From contig CP103024.1 of the NCBI GenBank assembly GCA_024752435.1, positions 62,001 to 126,000 of the forward strand: a stretch of 64,000 nt of DNA. The letters run 5' to 3'. Numbering within the stretch: position 1 is the stretch's first letter; every line of letters begins with the position of its first letter. Made by a program: the position numbers and the translations under genes. Of the stretch, positions 45,712 through 58,000 are shown in pieces. This stretch comes from Allantophomopsis cytisporea (lineage: Eukaryota > Ascomycota > Leotiomycetes > Phacidiales > Phacidiaceae). The notes beneath the pieces are model-generated. The model saw only the letters and a program-made list of their open reading frames with translations, ran no database searches and was not told the origin of the DNA.

Positions 45712-48700
45712 ATGTCTAACTCAACAGGTCTAACAGTGTTACGGGAACTGACGGTGAGACACGCACAGCAGGTTGTCAAAGAGATTGCTAAGAAAAAGGG
45801 CTGGATCAGTCAGAAAACACGTGAGAACTCGGATCCGGAGACATTGGAAGCGCTTGAAAGCGTCCGAGAAGAACTTGGAGATGCAGTAGACACATAGGAT
45901 GCATTGAGCCCTCATATGAAAGGATGACAATGACTGATCCGCAATCTTAGGATCGCCTGCGATATTTATGCTCAGAAGGCTCGCTTTGTGTTGGACTTAA
46001 TTCAGAATGCAGAAGATAATCAGTATACTCGAGCAAGCAGTCTGAAAAAAGATCCCTTTATCACCTTCGAAGTCCAGCCCGTCAAAATCACTGTTGAGTG
46101 CAATGAAGATGGGTTCACAGAAGCCAATATTATTTCAATTTGCCGCACAGGGAAGAGCTCGAAAAAGTCCCAACGTGGATACATCGGTGAAAAGGGAATT
46201 GGATTCAAATCAGTATTTCAGGTTGCGTCCAAGGTCCATATCCAGTCGAATTCCTTTTCCTTTTCTTTCAGATACGGCGAGGGCAAGAAGAGGGACAAAC
46301 TTGGAATTGTCACCCCAATCTTGGAAGATGAATTGATCTCACCCCATGATCGCCCTCTTACTAGGATGACTTTGACATCAGTCAAGAGCCTCACTTGTGA
46401 GGATTTGGTATCTCGATTTGACGATATACCTGACACTCTGCTTTCGTTTTTATCTACGCTCAAGCAACTCCAGATCAAGATACGCCATTCTGATCAAGAT
46501 ATCGTGTTCACCACCTACCACAGATCAGATGACTCAACCGCTAGCATGACGACCTTAGTCAAGACTATCGAGCACCAGGAAAAGAGAGATGTCACAGAAG
46601 CACGATATTACATTTCAAAGAGGCCGATATATCAATTGCCAATTGATGAGGCTCGACCTGAAATAGATGAATGCGAGGTAGTTTTGGCATTCCCTTTAGA
46701 CGAAGCTTTGAGCCCTCTAATATCTCAACAATTTGTGTTTGCCTTCCCTCCATTTCGAAAGTCTAGCTTCAGTGTAAGTCTTACAAACAGGTGCTGACCC
46801 CTAACTAACATTGGTAATTTTTGATCCAAGCCGATTTCATATTGCAGGCTAATAGACAAGATATCGTCGACTCAGCTCGGAATAGAGCTATTATTACGGG
46901 GTTGCAACGATTTTTGCGATGCTATGCTTCACTTCTCTAGGAACATCTTTTCTCTTAAGTTTCGGTGGATGAGGTATTTACCATCTGGTCAAGCAATTGA
47001 TAGGTTTTGGCAAACGCTGTCTGGCGATATCACGAAAATCTTGAGTCAAGAAGCCATTCTTTACTCTAAATCTTGGAGGCTTTGCCAACCTAGGGAACTT
47101 CGGACATTACCTAATTATTACTTAGATAAGCACGGCTTACCCCTGTTTGAGGACTTGTCAGGAACGTCAGATATATATCTATCGCAGATATATGTTCTAA
47201 AAGATATTGAAATACTCAAAAGGAAATTCCAAATACAAGATATCAGCGCTGTGGAAATCTCTGACAGGATTTCGTGGGATTTATTATGGCCTTCAAGCTC
47301 AAAGCTGATGGCTTCCGATATGGACAATGACTGGCATAGTCGTGCAGCTAAACTTATTTTGTCTATATGCAGCCATTCTGATAGATTCAAATCATTCTAT
47401 AAGAATCTCAAGCTAATACCGTAAACCAATGGACTATGGGTAAATTCTACAGCAGGAGATCTGTACTTTCCCGCGGAAACAGGCCCTGAGATACCTAGTG
47501 ACCTGCTGATCACGATCCAACCCACGGCCATCATGAATATGCAAAGAAAAAGGTTATTCAAGCAACTCGGTGCCACTAATTGTCCGCCTCAGAAAGTTAT
47601 AATGAGGATTTGGAAGCTCTATCAGAGAGGTAGTGGAGCATCTAACTTGTTGTTCTCTATAGCACATATGTGCTACTTGTACTACTGGCACCATGGAGAT
47701 TTGACCGATCCCAAGTTTCTTTTCATCTGGCTTTACGATGGGAGCGGCAAGAAAGTCACATCCCGTCAAAAGATCCTCTATCTTGAATCGGAGAATGATT
47801 ACGATGCTCAGAAACTTTTGTGCGGTATCCGAGACTCTGACAATCCTTAAAGAGTAGTGGCCGAGTGTCCGGTTTCTTTCATAAATCATGCGTACATGGA
47901 CATGTTCCCTAAGTCTGCTAATCAGCACGGTATATCCTGGTTAGACTGGCTTGAAAAGGCATTGGGAGTTCTCCGTATTCCTCGCCTGAAACTGGATACC
48001 GGCGCCTTATCGACTGAATTCCGATACATAATTCAGTACAGACCTGCCAAAGTGATTGGTACACTGAAAGCGCATTGGTCTATCTACAAGATTGGGATGA
48101 GTCCTTCCATTGTATAAGAATTGTCACAAGCGAGAGTCACTAATAACGGGGGCCAGGAACTTTTGAAGAGCACTTATCTGCCCTTGCAGGTGTTGAAGGT
48201 CCAGGTTCAAATTTTGGACGTCTCCGACATGTTTCCATTCTTAGAACTGCCAGATGATTCAGGGGTCGATCCCTTTCTTCGAGACTGGAGATTTCTTGAG
48301 GAGTTCCGTGTTGGATCTGAAGCTGATCTCAAGTTCTACGTGAAGATTCTGGCATTGCACAGAGTCCGCACTTATAACGATTGGGGCAGCAAGGCTAAGA
48401 ATAATACTCTAAAAATATACGAGCTGATTTCAGAGCACTGTAACGATAAAGACAAAGAATGGTTATAGTAAGATCAAGCATGATTCTGAAGAAGCTCTCA
48501 TGAGGCTACCCTCCTGTAGTAATGAACTCAATGATGGCAAGCTGATATTAGACCCCTCCTCTTTCCATGAAGATGCCTCTGGTCCTCAATGGATTGATGT
48601 CGAAAGTTGCATTTGGCGTGGTCCTATAAATCTTCTAGATAAGAAACCATTAGCTTCTGTTGATCAATACCGAAACAATAAGTCACTTGTCCGTTTCTTC

Positions 48701-51118
48701 TGTCAAATTCTTGATGTCAAAGATGCAGACTGGATTGACTATCTTACGATGCTGTCAACACTGAAGGTCTCAGGGTCAGCTGAGAACATAGCTGAGAAAA
48801 CCCAGAAACTGTATCTTCTACTTTCAGAAGCCCGCAGAAGCAATAAAAACTGGGCCACGATAACATAAGTTCCACCCATCTCAAGACCTGATCGATTTCT
48901 GATCATACAAAAAACCCAGTGAAACTTTTGAGGTTCTAAAACTGATATATGTGTCATCTGCCTCAAATTGGTTTATGCCATCTGAATGTCTTTGGGAGAG
49001 TCCGATTTCAATTGAAGGCAAGGCAATCATAGGACATTCTTACTCTGACGAGCTAAAGAGCTTCTTTGTCGAGCATATGGGGATCCCACTAGCTTCTTTG
49101 AATATTTTGGTGGAAGGACTTAAACTCCTGTCTCAAAGAAACCCTTCTGTCTCGGTCATCAAGGAGATGATATGGGCAATCAATGCAATGGATCCAAAGC
49201 AAGGTGATCTCCACACTGTTCTCACATCTTGTGTTCTTCCTGTAACGATACCGAAGCCTGATTCGAGAGGCGACATATCTCTCCAAAATTGCCAGTTCGA
49301 TTTTGTTGTCAACGGCAGAGCTAGGCTTGCGAGTATATTCGATGGCTATGTCACGTTTTTGGATTTTACCTTGGAAGAAGTGCAGCAACTAAGCCCGGTT
49401 CTATCCTCTCTGGGTATCAACAACAGATTTCTATCCAGGATATGTGAAGAAGAAACAGATTGGATCGACGACGGGGTCATTGATAGTAAGCTAACAGGCG
49501 AATTTCATAAAAAGGCTTATAGTCTTTTGCGGTAAGCTACACCCCATGACGCGAAACCTTCTAACTAGGATAATCACAGCTGTGCAGTGTCTTACCGGAG
49601 TCCACTTGCGACTAAAGATACACAATCAATTTACAATCTGCTTCTGGGTACCTCAATTATACGACAGATGGTATTTCAACACGCCATATCATCGAAACGG
49701 GCAAAGGGACTCAGTCATTACATGTCAATCAAGGATATGTACACATTCGTAATCGAGATGATGGATGGCAGATTTTTCTACCTCATAATAGAAGAGACAG
49801 AGAATTGTGCTACACCAGACAGCTCCCAGCAGCCTTGGTCAAGCGCTTTTACATCGCCGAATCCGCAAGAGAGGTCATCGGAAATGTACTCAATAGCAGT
49901 ACCTTGATAACAGACGATCTTTTAGAAGATTCAGGAATTGGACACGTTCACGGGATTGAATATCTACCTAAATTATCCCTAGATGATTCAGCTGAGGAAG
50001 AAATCATAGATACTGAGGGAGCAACAGCTACTTTGAGAAACGTACGAGCTCAATCAGCACCACTGCCAATCCCCAACAGATCTGCTCCACCCAAGGCTCC
50101 AAATCCAATCAGCCCAGATACCGGAAACGCTTTCGCCTTGTCCACTCCTGACACATCGTCCTCGTCTTCATCCCATATCAACAGAGTCGAATCACCAAGT
50201 GTGGCTGCGTATGATAATGAAAGTTCTCCAGTCCTGAATGATTATGAAGACTCGACCCCTCCCCGTCAGACACCCAGCAGATCCTACAGGAACAGTAATC
50301 CAGAAAACATCGGTCAAAGGGCTCCGTTCCGCAACGATGTATACTGGGAACTCCTTGACAATATTGTCCGAATCGCAAACAGAACAGGTCTACCGCACCG
50401 CGACTCAATGGGGGAACCTGGAAATATCAGATCTCCCCAGATATTTGACCATGAAGCTGCATTTGGTATTCGAGCTCAAAACCAGATGGCCCATGACATG
50501 AAGATTGGTGCTGCTGGTGAACTCTTCGTAAGCAAAATTGTTCCTTTCAATTGTATTCAGTATTGATATCATGCTGTAAAGGTTTTTGGGATATTCTCGG
50601 ATCTCCTGCTGCCAATTTTTGGTCGTCAGAACTGGAAAAGTACTATACGCAAGGAAGTGACAATTCGCCCAAAGTACAACCATATGGAGCCTTGGTCGGG
50701 CGCCGAGACGGCTGACATTATCTACAAAGACGTTAACAGTAGCCTCACAAAGTTACTGGTCCAGAAAGGCTACTTGGATGAAAACATATGGAAAGGTGCT
50801 TCTCCACAGTATTTTATTGAGGTGAAGACGACTACAGGCGAATGTGACGACCGTTTTTTTATGAGTAACAGCCAGTATCTCAGGGCAAGTGAATTCCTGA
50901 GTTGATATCGAGTCATCAACTAACATCTATAGATGCAACGGGTGGCACTCACGCCAGGACGTGCAGCTTCAGAGATATACATACTATTTAGGGTGTTTAA
51001 TCTTACCAGAGATTGTTTGAATGTCAAGATTTACGTAGATCCGGAGGCTTACAGACGAACGGAAGACTTGATATTTGAGGCACAGTCATGGGCAGTGAAG
51101 CCAGGCGCTTCACGATAG
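45712..51118 (+). pseudogene. NO VEIN-type giant gene: GHKL (Hsp90-fold) ATPase domain plus DUF3883, broken by several stops and shifts
   Basis: About 1700 codons of collinear coding sequence remain. The N-terminal part holds the GHKL nucleotide site: LIQNAEDNQY (N box, about 46000) and GYIGEKGIGFKSVF (G box, about 46180-46220), then QANRQDIVDSARNRAI. The middle has the repeated W-x-P-S-E-C-LW blocks of this family. The C terminus (50490-51118) is a DUF3883/NOV_C domain: IGAAGELF, ETADIIY, PQYFIEVKTTTG, MSNSQYLR. Probable true introns: 48468-48519, 49532-49579, 50528-50581 and a GC-AG intron 50885-50932. Lesions: frame changes near 46905-46925, in-frame TAA at 47422, 47848 and 48115, a frame change near 48866 plus TGA at 48900, and a frame change near 49650. 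The junction at about 45890-45960 also fails to restore frame. Functional relatives are large ATPases of unknown mechanism. Confidence 0.82.
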
Positions 51119-52283
51119 CATATATTTCTTTCTTTTCTTTCCTCCTTAGTCTATTCTATTTGAAATTGAGCGTTTTTTATTATTTTTTGCTACCTGGCTT
51201 CACTACTAAGTTCAATTTCCCAATACAACTCCGTGAAGTTTAGGCACTCCTATATGGGAGGCCATGCTACATAATGAACACGAAGCGCATATTTAGCAGT
51301 TGATCTTGTAATTATAATGCCTGTGCGATTCCAATTGTAAGCAATACTATTCGCATGCTGAGACAAGTTTACCTCCAGGCTAACAAGTGACAATCTCTCG
51401 GCTCATGTTTACATCCTTGATTTTCCTGTCTTTCTTACCCCCATGTATTAGTAAGGAGAAATTCGAATCATGAAGCATTTGACCAGCAGTAAAGAGTATA
51501 TGACACACACCATAGTTTTTCATAGTCGTGAGAGATGATAACTACAGGCTAAGCGAATACATTGTTCACTGCAGACTATTACACGATTCGTATTGACTTT
51601 CAGATTAGCTTAACAAGGTTGCCAATAGTGATATGTAAGGAGCTGAAAAAGCGCGAGGCAGAAATAGTACTTGTCTTGACAACTTGAACCTCAAATTTCG
51701 GTCCAAGAAAAAATCATATCAGGATACATAGAGAAATCTTCATATTACAGATATTCCAAATCATGGAAGGCTGATATAGGTCACTCCTAGACGGATGCGA
51801 CCTGATTACAATCCATTTTTTCTTTGATGTTTTCTTTGATATAAAAAATCCAATCAATAGAGTTGCACAGCAGAAAATAAGCGCCAGCAACGGACTCGAG
51901 GCTTATTCGGATGATTGACGAACAATACTATCCAATCGAAGGATTCGAGATTCAATAATATAAATATTTGTCTCTCATACGTTCTATCGTTATACATGTC
52001 CTCGTGTCTCACACGGGTATCATCGTCCACAACAAAGTCTTGACCACCAATTCCATAACAAGGTTAGGCGCCGAAAGGCGGAATATGATCAACGTCTTGG
52101 TCACACCTTGTGACTCCAATGAGGAGATCTGCGTATGAAGTACATGAGCCCCTCAATCATGGTAGCGGGGTCGTGCTCCTCGGAGTATTGCATGTGTGAG
52201 TTTTCTGCGCGTACCCTCGTCTCCAGACTATATGATACCTGACAAAGATATCGGTGATACTGTTAGATTGATCCGACAATACC
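51119..52283. other. Intergenic region, 1.2 kb, convergent genes
   Basis: AT-rich, between the 3' end of the NO VEIN relic and the 3' end of the CCNDBP1-like gene. I see no gene or structured repeat. Confidence 0.45.
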
Positions 52284-53536
52284 TCACCAACCTTTCTTCA
52301 TTGCCGTTTGAAATTTGTGCGCCTATGATATATTAGAATTCTTCACTTGCATGCACAAATACAAGTACTTACCCAAGCACTAAATTCATCCTTTTGGCCC
52401 TCCCAGTTCTCTACAAGTAGCTCGGTAGCAGCAAATCCAGTGAAGAAACACTCGTCCATACGCTTGTTAATTTCATCACTGTCGAGCTCATAGAATGCGT
52501 TTGCAAGTTCATCAGTAATGTCGGGTAATTTCTTGAGCACAGTAACGACCTCATCCAAGCAAACGATGATTTTTGGACCCGCAATAGATTTAGCGTCTGA
52601 TCCTGCAGAAATCTCTGGATGTGGCAGAGCAGGAAGGGTCTTAAAACGTCGTTTAATAATGGCCGAGTACATAAGTATGACGAGTTTAAGTCTGCGCAAC
52701 GAGGACTCCAAGCGTTCCCGGATCTTGTTCGGATCATCTGCTGGGATATGTCGCTGGGCCGCAAACATGTTGTCAATAGCCGCCTGTGCATCTTCTGGTT
52801 CCTCGTCGCTGTCCGCCCCCTCATCCTCATCAGCTTCCTCCTCGCTCCACTCCTGTAGCTCTTCCAGTGCATCCTTGAGCGTTGCCTGGTACTGCTCGGC
52901 CTTCTCGATGACTAGACCTGCAATACCGAGTTTCTTGAGACGGATCAATGCATTGCATGCTTCCCAGACCACGCCGGTAGAGGCCAGACTACCTTTGCCA
53001 ACTGATTCCCCAGTCCCATTTTTCTGATGCGCGCTCAGCACCTTTCCGTCCAAAGGAATCTCGTTCACGAGCTTTGCAAACTCAGTATATAATCTCTGTA
53101 CTCGATACTGAACCTCATCACGCATGATCTTTGTGTAGGTTGCAGCTTCGCATAGTTCGACTGCAGAAGCCAGACCTGGCAGAGGCCCCGATGCGAGTTC
53201 GCGCAGTACAGTGCTGACTGCCGTGGGCGTGAAAGGTTTGTTGATGATCAACAATGAGATTTTCGTTGAATGGGCTCGAACAAGGCTGGCAGCATCGTGG
53301 CAGAGATCTAACACGTTGATTTTACTCTTGCTTCCAACTTTTTCTTCGGTTGGTGGGGTAGCGATCGTAGTTCTGACGGATTCCTCGAGCTTCGTAATGA
53401 GCTCAAGAGTTGCTACCACTGTATTTTTCATAGCAGAGAGATCCTTCTCTGCCTTGGATGCTGCGTCGGCCATGTTGGGTGTTGGCGTAGCGTGTTTGGC
53501 CGTAGTATTTTTAATCGTAAGAGTCAAGAAATTCAT
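52284..53536 (-). CDS. Cyclin-D1-binding-protein-1 (GCIP)-like protein
   Basis: Two exons, 53536-52373 and 52322-52284. Starting from MADAASKAEKDL at 53473 gives 379 residues; the upstream ATG at 53536 gives 400. The final exon is 12 codons (AHKFQTAMKKGW, stop). Conserved features of the GCIP/CCNDBP1 family are an N-terminal helical region with NVLDLCHDAASLVRAHSTKIS and PFTPTAVSTVLRELASGPLPGLASAVELC, then VWEACNALIRL, a long acidic stretch (EEADEDEGADSDEEPED) and a C-terminal bundle with LDEVVTVLKKLPDITDELANAFYELD. The human protein binds cyclin D and transcription factors; fungal function is not established. Divergent from ARP6 with a short shared promoter. Confidence 0.82.
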
Positions 53537-53712
53537 CAGACATAAAATCGGGAAATGTTATCGCGGAATTTGAGCGCTCCCGCCGCCGTCATCGACATCA
53601 CCGACGCGACGGCCCGCCATAATACTTTGTGAACTTCAGCAGCACTTCACTACAATACTTTCACTCAACAAAAAAAAAGTCCAATGCGAGCTTCGAAATC
53701 ATACAACAGATC
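53537..53712. promoter_or_regulatory. Shared divergent promoter of the CCNDBP1-like gene and ARP6
   Basis: 176-239 bases between start codons depending on which ATG is used. It is rich in CG pairs around 53575-53620, unlike the AT-rich surroundings. Confidence 0.5.
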
Positions 53713-55088
53713 ATGGCACCAACACAGCGACGGACAAAGTCCTCAGGACCACCACCACCCGAACGAACTCTCATAATCGATAACGGCGCAGACACCCTCA
53801 AGGCAGGCTTCGCAAATAGCACTACCACTTCAGATTGCCAAATAATACCCAACTGCTTGGCGCGCGATCGCGATAAGAAGATTTATATAGGCAGCGATTT
53901 ATCGAACTGCCGAGATTACAACGAGATACAATTTCGAAGACCGGTAGAGAAGGGATATATTGTAAACTGGGAAGCACAAAAAGAGATATGGGAGCACGAA
54001 TTCTTCGAGGACAAAGCACCACTACACTGTGATCCTAGAGAGACAGGTCTGATACTGACGGAGGCGCCAAATGGACTACCGGCTTTACAGACAAACTGCG
54101 ATCAAGTCGTATTTGAAGAATTTGGCTTTGCGAGTTATTGTAGGACTATTGGTATGTTCTATGAAAGCATCGTCTGATGATCAAGGCTAACAAGGTAGGC
54201 CCCTCACTTAATGCCTACAACGACATTCAAGCAAATTTCAAAGCTCCACCTCGAGAGACAGACTCAGTGTTGCCAGCAGAAATCCTCCTGGTAGTCGATA
54301 GCGGGTATTCAGACACGACAGTGACACCGCTTCTCAATGGGCGACCTCTCAACAATGCCATCCGCCGCCTTGATATAGGCGGCAAATTTATGACCAACTA
54401 TCTCAAAGAGCTAGTCTCCATGCGCCAGTACAACATGATGGATGAGACATATATCATCAACTCTGTGAAAGAAGCTTGCTGTTTCGTGGCACCAGACTTC
54501 AAATCATCCCTTGAGCGAACATGGAAAGGTGGCGTAGGAGACCGTCGGCAAATGGACAACTCCATCGTCATAGATTATGTCCTACCAGATTATACGCGCA
54601 ACATAGAAGGCTATACAAGACCTTACGACCCCTCTGCTGGAAAGCTTAAAAATCTTACCACCGGGAAAGCCACGGAGGCTACCGATGATATCCTCACGCT
54701 ACGCAACGAACGATTTATTGTCCCCGAGCTGCTTTTCTCTCCATCAGATATTGGTTCAAAACAGCCCGGTCTCCCTGAAATCATCATGCAATCTCTCTCG
54801 GTCCTCCCAATCGGTCTCTGGCCGGGACTATTGGCTAATGTTTTAGTTGTAGGCGGGAACGCAAATATCGAGGGTCTTATCCCCCGTTTGCAGCAGGAAC
54901 TGCGAGCCTTGGCTCCGGCTGAGTGTATTGTGCGAGTTTCGAAGGCGGGAAATGCTATCACGAGTACGTGGGAGGGAGGGGCAAACCTGGTGAAAAATGA
55001 GGAGATTCTGAGGGAAATTTCTGTCACCCGACAGGAGTACGAGGAGCATGGTGCTGGTTGGGTAGCAAGGAAGTTTGGCGGAAAGTAA
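53713..55088 (+). CDS. ARP6: Actin-related protein 6, SWR1 chromatin-remodelling subunit
   Basis: Two exons, 53713-54151 and 54199-55088 (phase 1), 442 residues. The actin fold is evident: TLIIDNGADTLKAGFAN (phosphate-1), IPNCLARDRDKKIYIG, NWEAQKEIWEHEF, then LLVVDSGYSDTTVTPLLNG (phosphate-2) and LANVLVVGGNANIEGLIPRL (adenosine motif). The block AIRRLDIGGKFMTNYLKELVSMRQYNMMDETYIINSVKE is diagnostic for Arp6 rather than other actin-related proteins. Arp6 with Swc2, Swc3 and Swc6 forms part of SWR1, which exchanges H2A for H2A.Z. The Pro/Arg-rich 17-residue N tail is typical of the fungal protein. Intron donor GTATGT, acceptor GGTAG. Start is the first ATG. Confidence 0.93.
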
Positions 55089-58000
55089 TTATGATACCCT
55101 TTTGATTGTTGGCAACATGCTTGTCTTGTGTTTCTAAATAGTATCCCGCCGAAAACCAGCATTTTTGTGTAGTTGGTGTAGCGCTACACTTAGTATTTTC
55201 CTGATTTATGGCATATTCCTCGTTCTAGAAATTCTTCCGAAAAGCTCCTTAGCAACGTTTTCTTTGACTCAAGAGTCATTTATCTGTAAAGTCTGATTGA
55301 GACTCGAAGATATGAGCTCAAGTTCTTCTTAGACTGCCACGATTGCTTTGTGATATATTCATATGATCGCTCATTTAGAAGGAATCTTGTTCTTCTACAA
55401 TCCCTTCCCTGATACTTTGTCTGGTGAATACCGCATAGAATCACGGTCAACTATAGAACCTCAACAATGTCGCCTTAACTCCGCCAAATACAAGCCCTCG
55501 TGTGATGAAACCTCGGGCGACAACGTTAATTCAACGGCCGACTCTCAATAAACAAAATGGATTCTATCCTCTATAGAAGACAAATTTCCAAGGCCCAAGT
55601 ACCTCGTCTCATGAAACCAGAATGACAGCACATGAAAGTCATTCAAGACGACGTCACAATGACAAATTCTTATAGTGAGACCCTTTAGATGGCCTAAATG
55701 ACGAGCATGAAAGGCCCTCAAGAAGGGACAATCTACAAAAATCAAAAAAGAGTTCCTTCTCTCGACAACAATGCATCAGCGAAAAGTCAAGCGTCGAATA
55801 GGAAGGGGTGCCGCGACGATCATCATCAGATCAGGACTGTCAGAGGGGAAATCCTCCTTCCCAAGATCTGACAATTGCTTTCCCCCCTCGCATAACGGCT
55901 GGCTTAGAATAGAAGCGCACATAAGATCGCAAAGATCAGCCCCGATAGTCTTTTTACCGTACCTGCAGCCTGCAACCGTCGCCGCTAGCTAGGTACTGCG
56001 CCTATCATATCTCACATTTGACCACATCATCAAAAACACAACAACACTTCCGGACGCGGCTCGAATTCGAATTTTGAAGAAGGGTAAACATAAGTCACAA
56101 TGACCCCTTCATGCCTGAGGATTTTACTTCGATGATTGCCCTCCCTTCACAGAAGGCCTTCCTGGCGTCACGCCCCACGTGAGTTATACGAGATTTCCAT
56201 ACTGCAAAGGCTTCGACAGGAATGGCTGCGCATTGTATCCGCTCCTTGTACAAGGCTCGGTATGTAGGGAATATATTGATTGGTGGAATGCAGGGTTGGA
56301 ATGCAAGGCTCGAGAATCTCGCCCGTCCAGTCCTTTCCAGCACACTGCTTCCCCCTCCATCATCGTAATATAATTGCGCCTGGCCAGTTCGAAAATCACC
56401 GCGTTCCTTACGGGGGAGCAATTTATGCTGCAACTGAAATCTCTTAATGGCAGCGAGAGCAACCTTGTTTCTTTTCTTCTTGGATCTGGTTTTGCTTTTG
56501 CAGCTTAGATCTTTTGCAGCCTGGATGCTCACCAGACGGTCTTGCTTCACTTCTGTGCAGATGATGAGATTTGGCAGCCAGAGAATTGCTTGCATTCTCT
56601 TATCTTCCCTTTCTCTGAGTCTTTGTCCAGTGCTTTGCTTTGCCTTTGTATCAGAATCTGTGCTTTGCCGTTGGGCACGAGCCGTGGTTCTGGTGCGCCG
56701 AATACCAGGTAGGTCTGTTCGGATGTACCAGATTCGCGAGGATGCAGCTTGGGACTTTCATCATCTGCGGGAGAGAGAGGTTCATCCTTGGAGGTGCGTT
56801 TGGGGAAATGTTGGAGTGTTGTAGGTCTCGGCATTTGTGTGGATTGCCCATGAAGTGGACGTTGAGGGTGGTGAAGGCGGTTTGATTTATTTTGGTTGGT
56901 TCTCGATGCTGTTTGGCCCTCTCTTACATTGTTGGACGTACATGACAGCATACTCTTTACAACGGATGATTTTTCCCTGCTGTGTACTGCAGAAGGTGTG
57001 AGAACTCGTATAGGTGGTGGTGGTGTTAGGTGTTTGGTCTCGATCTCGACACCGTGACTCGACTATCATTACAGTTCAAGTCAGCCCAACATTCGACCTA
57101 CACACTCACTCACTGCATACTCACTGAAGCAAACACACAATATCCAAAAACACTTCCAAAAGATCTCACGCTGCACTGCCACTTACATGCCACCACAAAA
57201 AGTCGATTACTTGCTTAAACTTCCTTCTCCCGCTGCTTTGCTTTTCGCTTCTGACTTCGCAGTACAACCGCATTGCATATGCATGCATGAACCCCCCTTC
57301 GGCATCATAATTTCACCTTCCGCTGCACATACACTGTAAAATAGTAGTGCTCCGATGTCCCGACAAAGTCTTCAATGCAAAATGTCACTTTCCGGCCCAG
57401 TATGTGAGTGTTGGGTCATCAAGCCTTGATCAAGGTCGTAGGGAAGACTCATCTGAGGACTTTGTACCTTATGTGTTGTGAATTAGTTGTCCCGAATGCA
57501 GATCAAGATGAAAGATCATGTAAGGATAACAGCTGAGTGGAAGAGAACAACCCAACCCAGCACAGAAAGGTACGAAGTATGTGATGATTCCCATTCATCG
57601 CTCCAGGCTCCAAGCACCAAGCATCAGGGATCCAGGATGAGAGGATTCTCATCAAGTCAACAATACCCTGTTTATATGGCCGTCTTCATCAGTGTTTCGG
57701 ATGAGGATAAAATGGGAAATCTGAGAAAAGGTCTTTGGCCGAGACAACTTGTTTTATGACAAGTCGATGAGCCACTGTTCTCAGCTTTAGGTGTCTGGTG
57801 TTCTTCTGCGTGCGGCTCCATCCCCGGCTCGGGCTTCCTTTTCGCGCGCAGACCAACTCAACGTCTGACAGACTCCAAAGCCTCATCCAAGACTTTGGCG
57901 TATCACTCTGCAATGCGAGACGCTATCCGCTGTTCAGCTCAGCTTTAGCTACACAGCAGGTCATTATGATCAGTTTCTGATGCGGAAATGACGCCGTTTT

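Noticed and set aside
48468..48519. Apparent stop and frameshift in the NO VEIN gene
   Set aside because: A GTAAGA...TGTAG intron of 52 bases restores the frame (WLY|NELNDGK), so it is not counted as a lesion.
49532..49579. Second apparent stop cluster in the NO VEIN gene
   Set aside because: A GTAAGC...CACAG intron of 48 bases restores SLLR|CAVSYRS, so it is a normal intron.
56095..56595. 166-codon reverse frame
   Set aside because: No domain, no leader, no splice partners; overlapping forward frames of similar length argue for chance.
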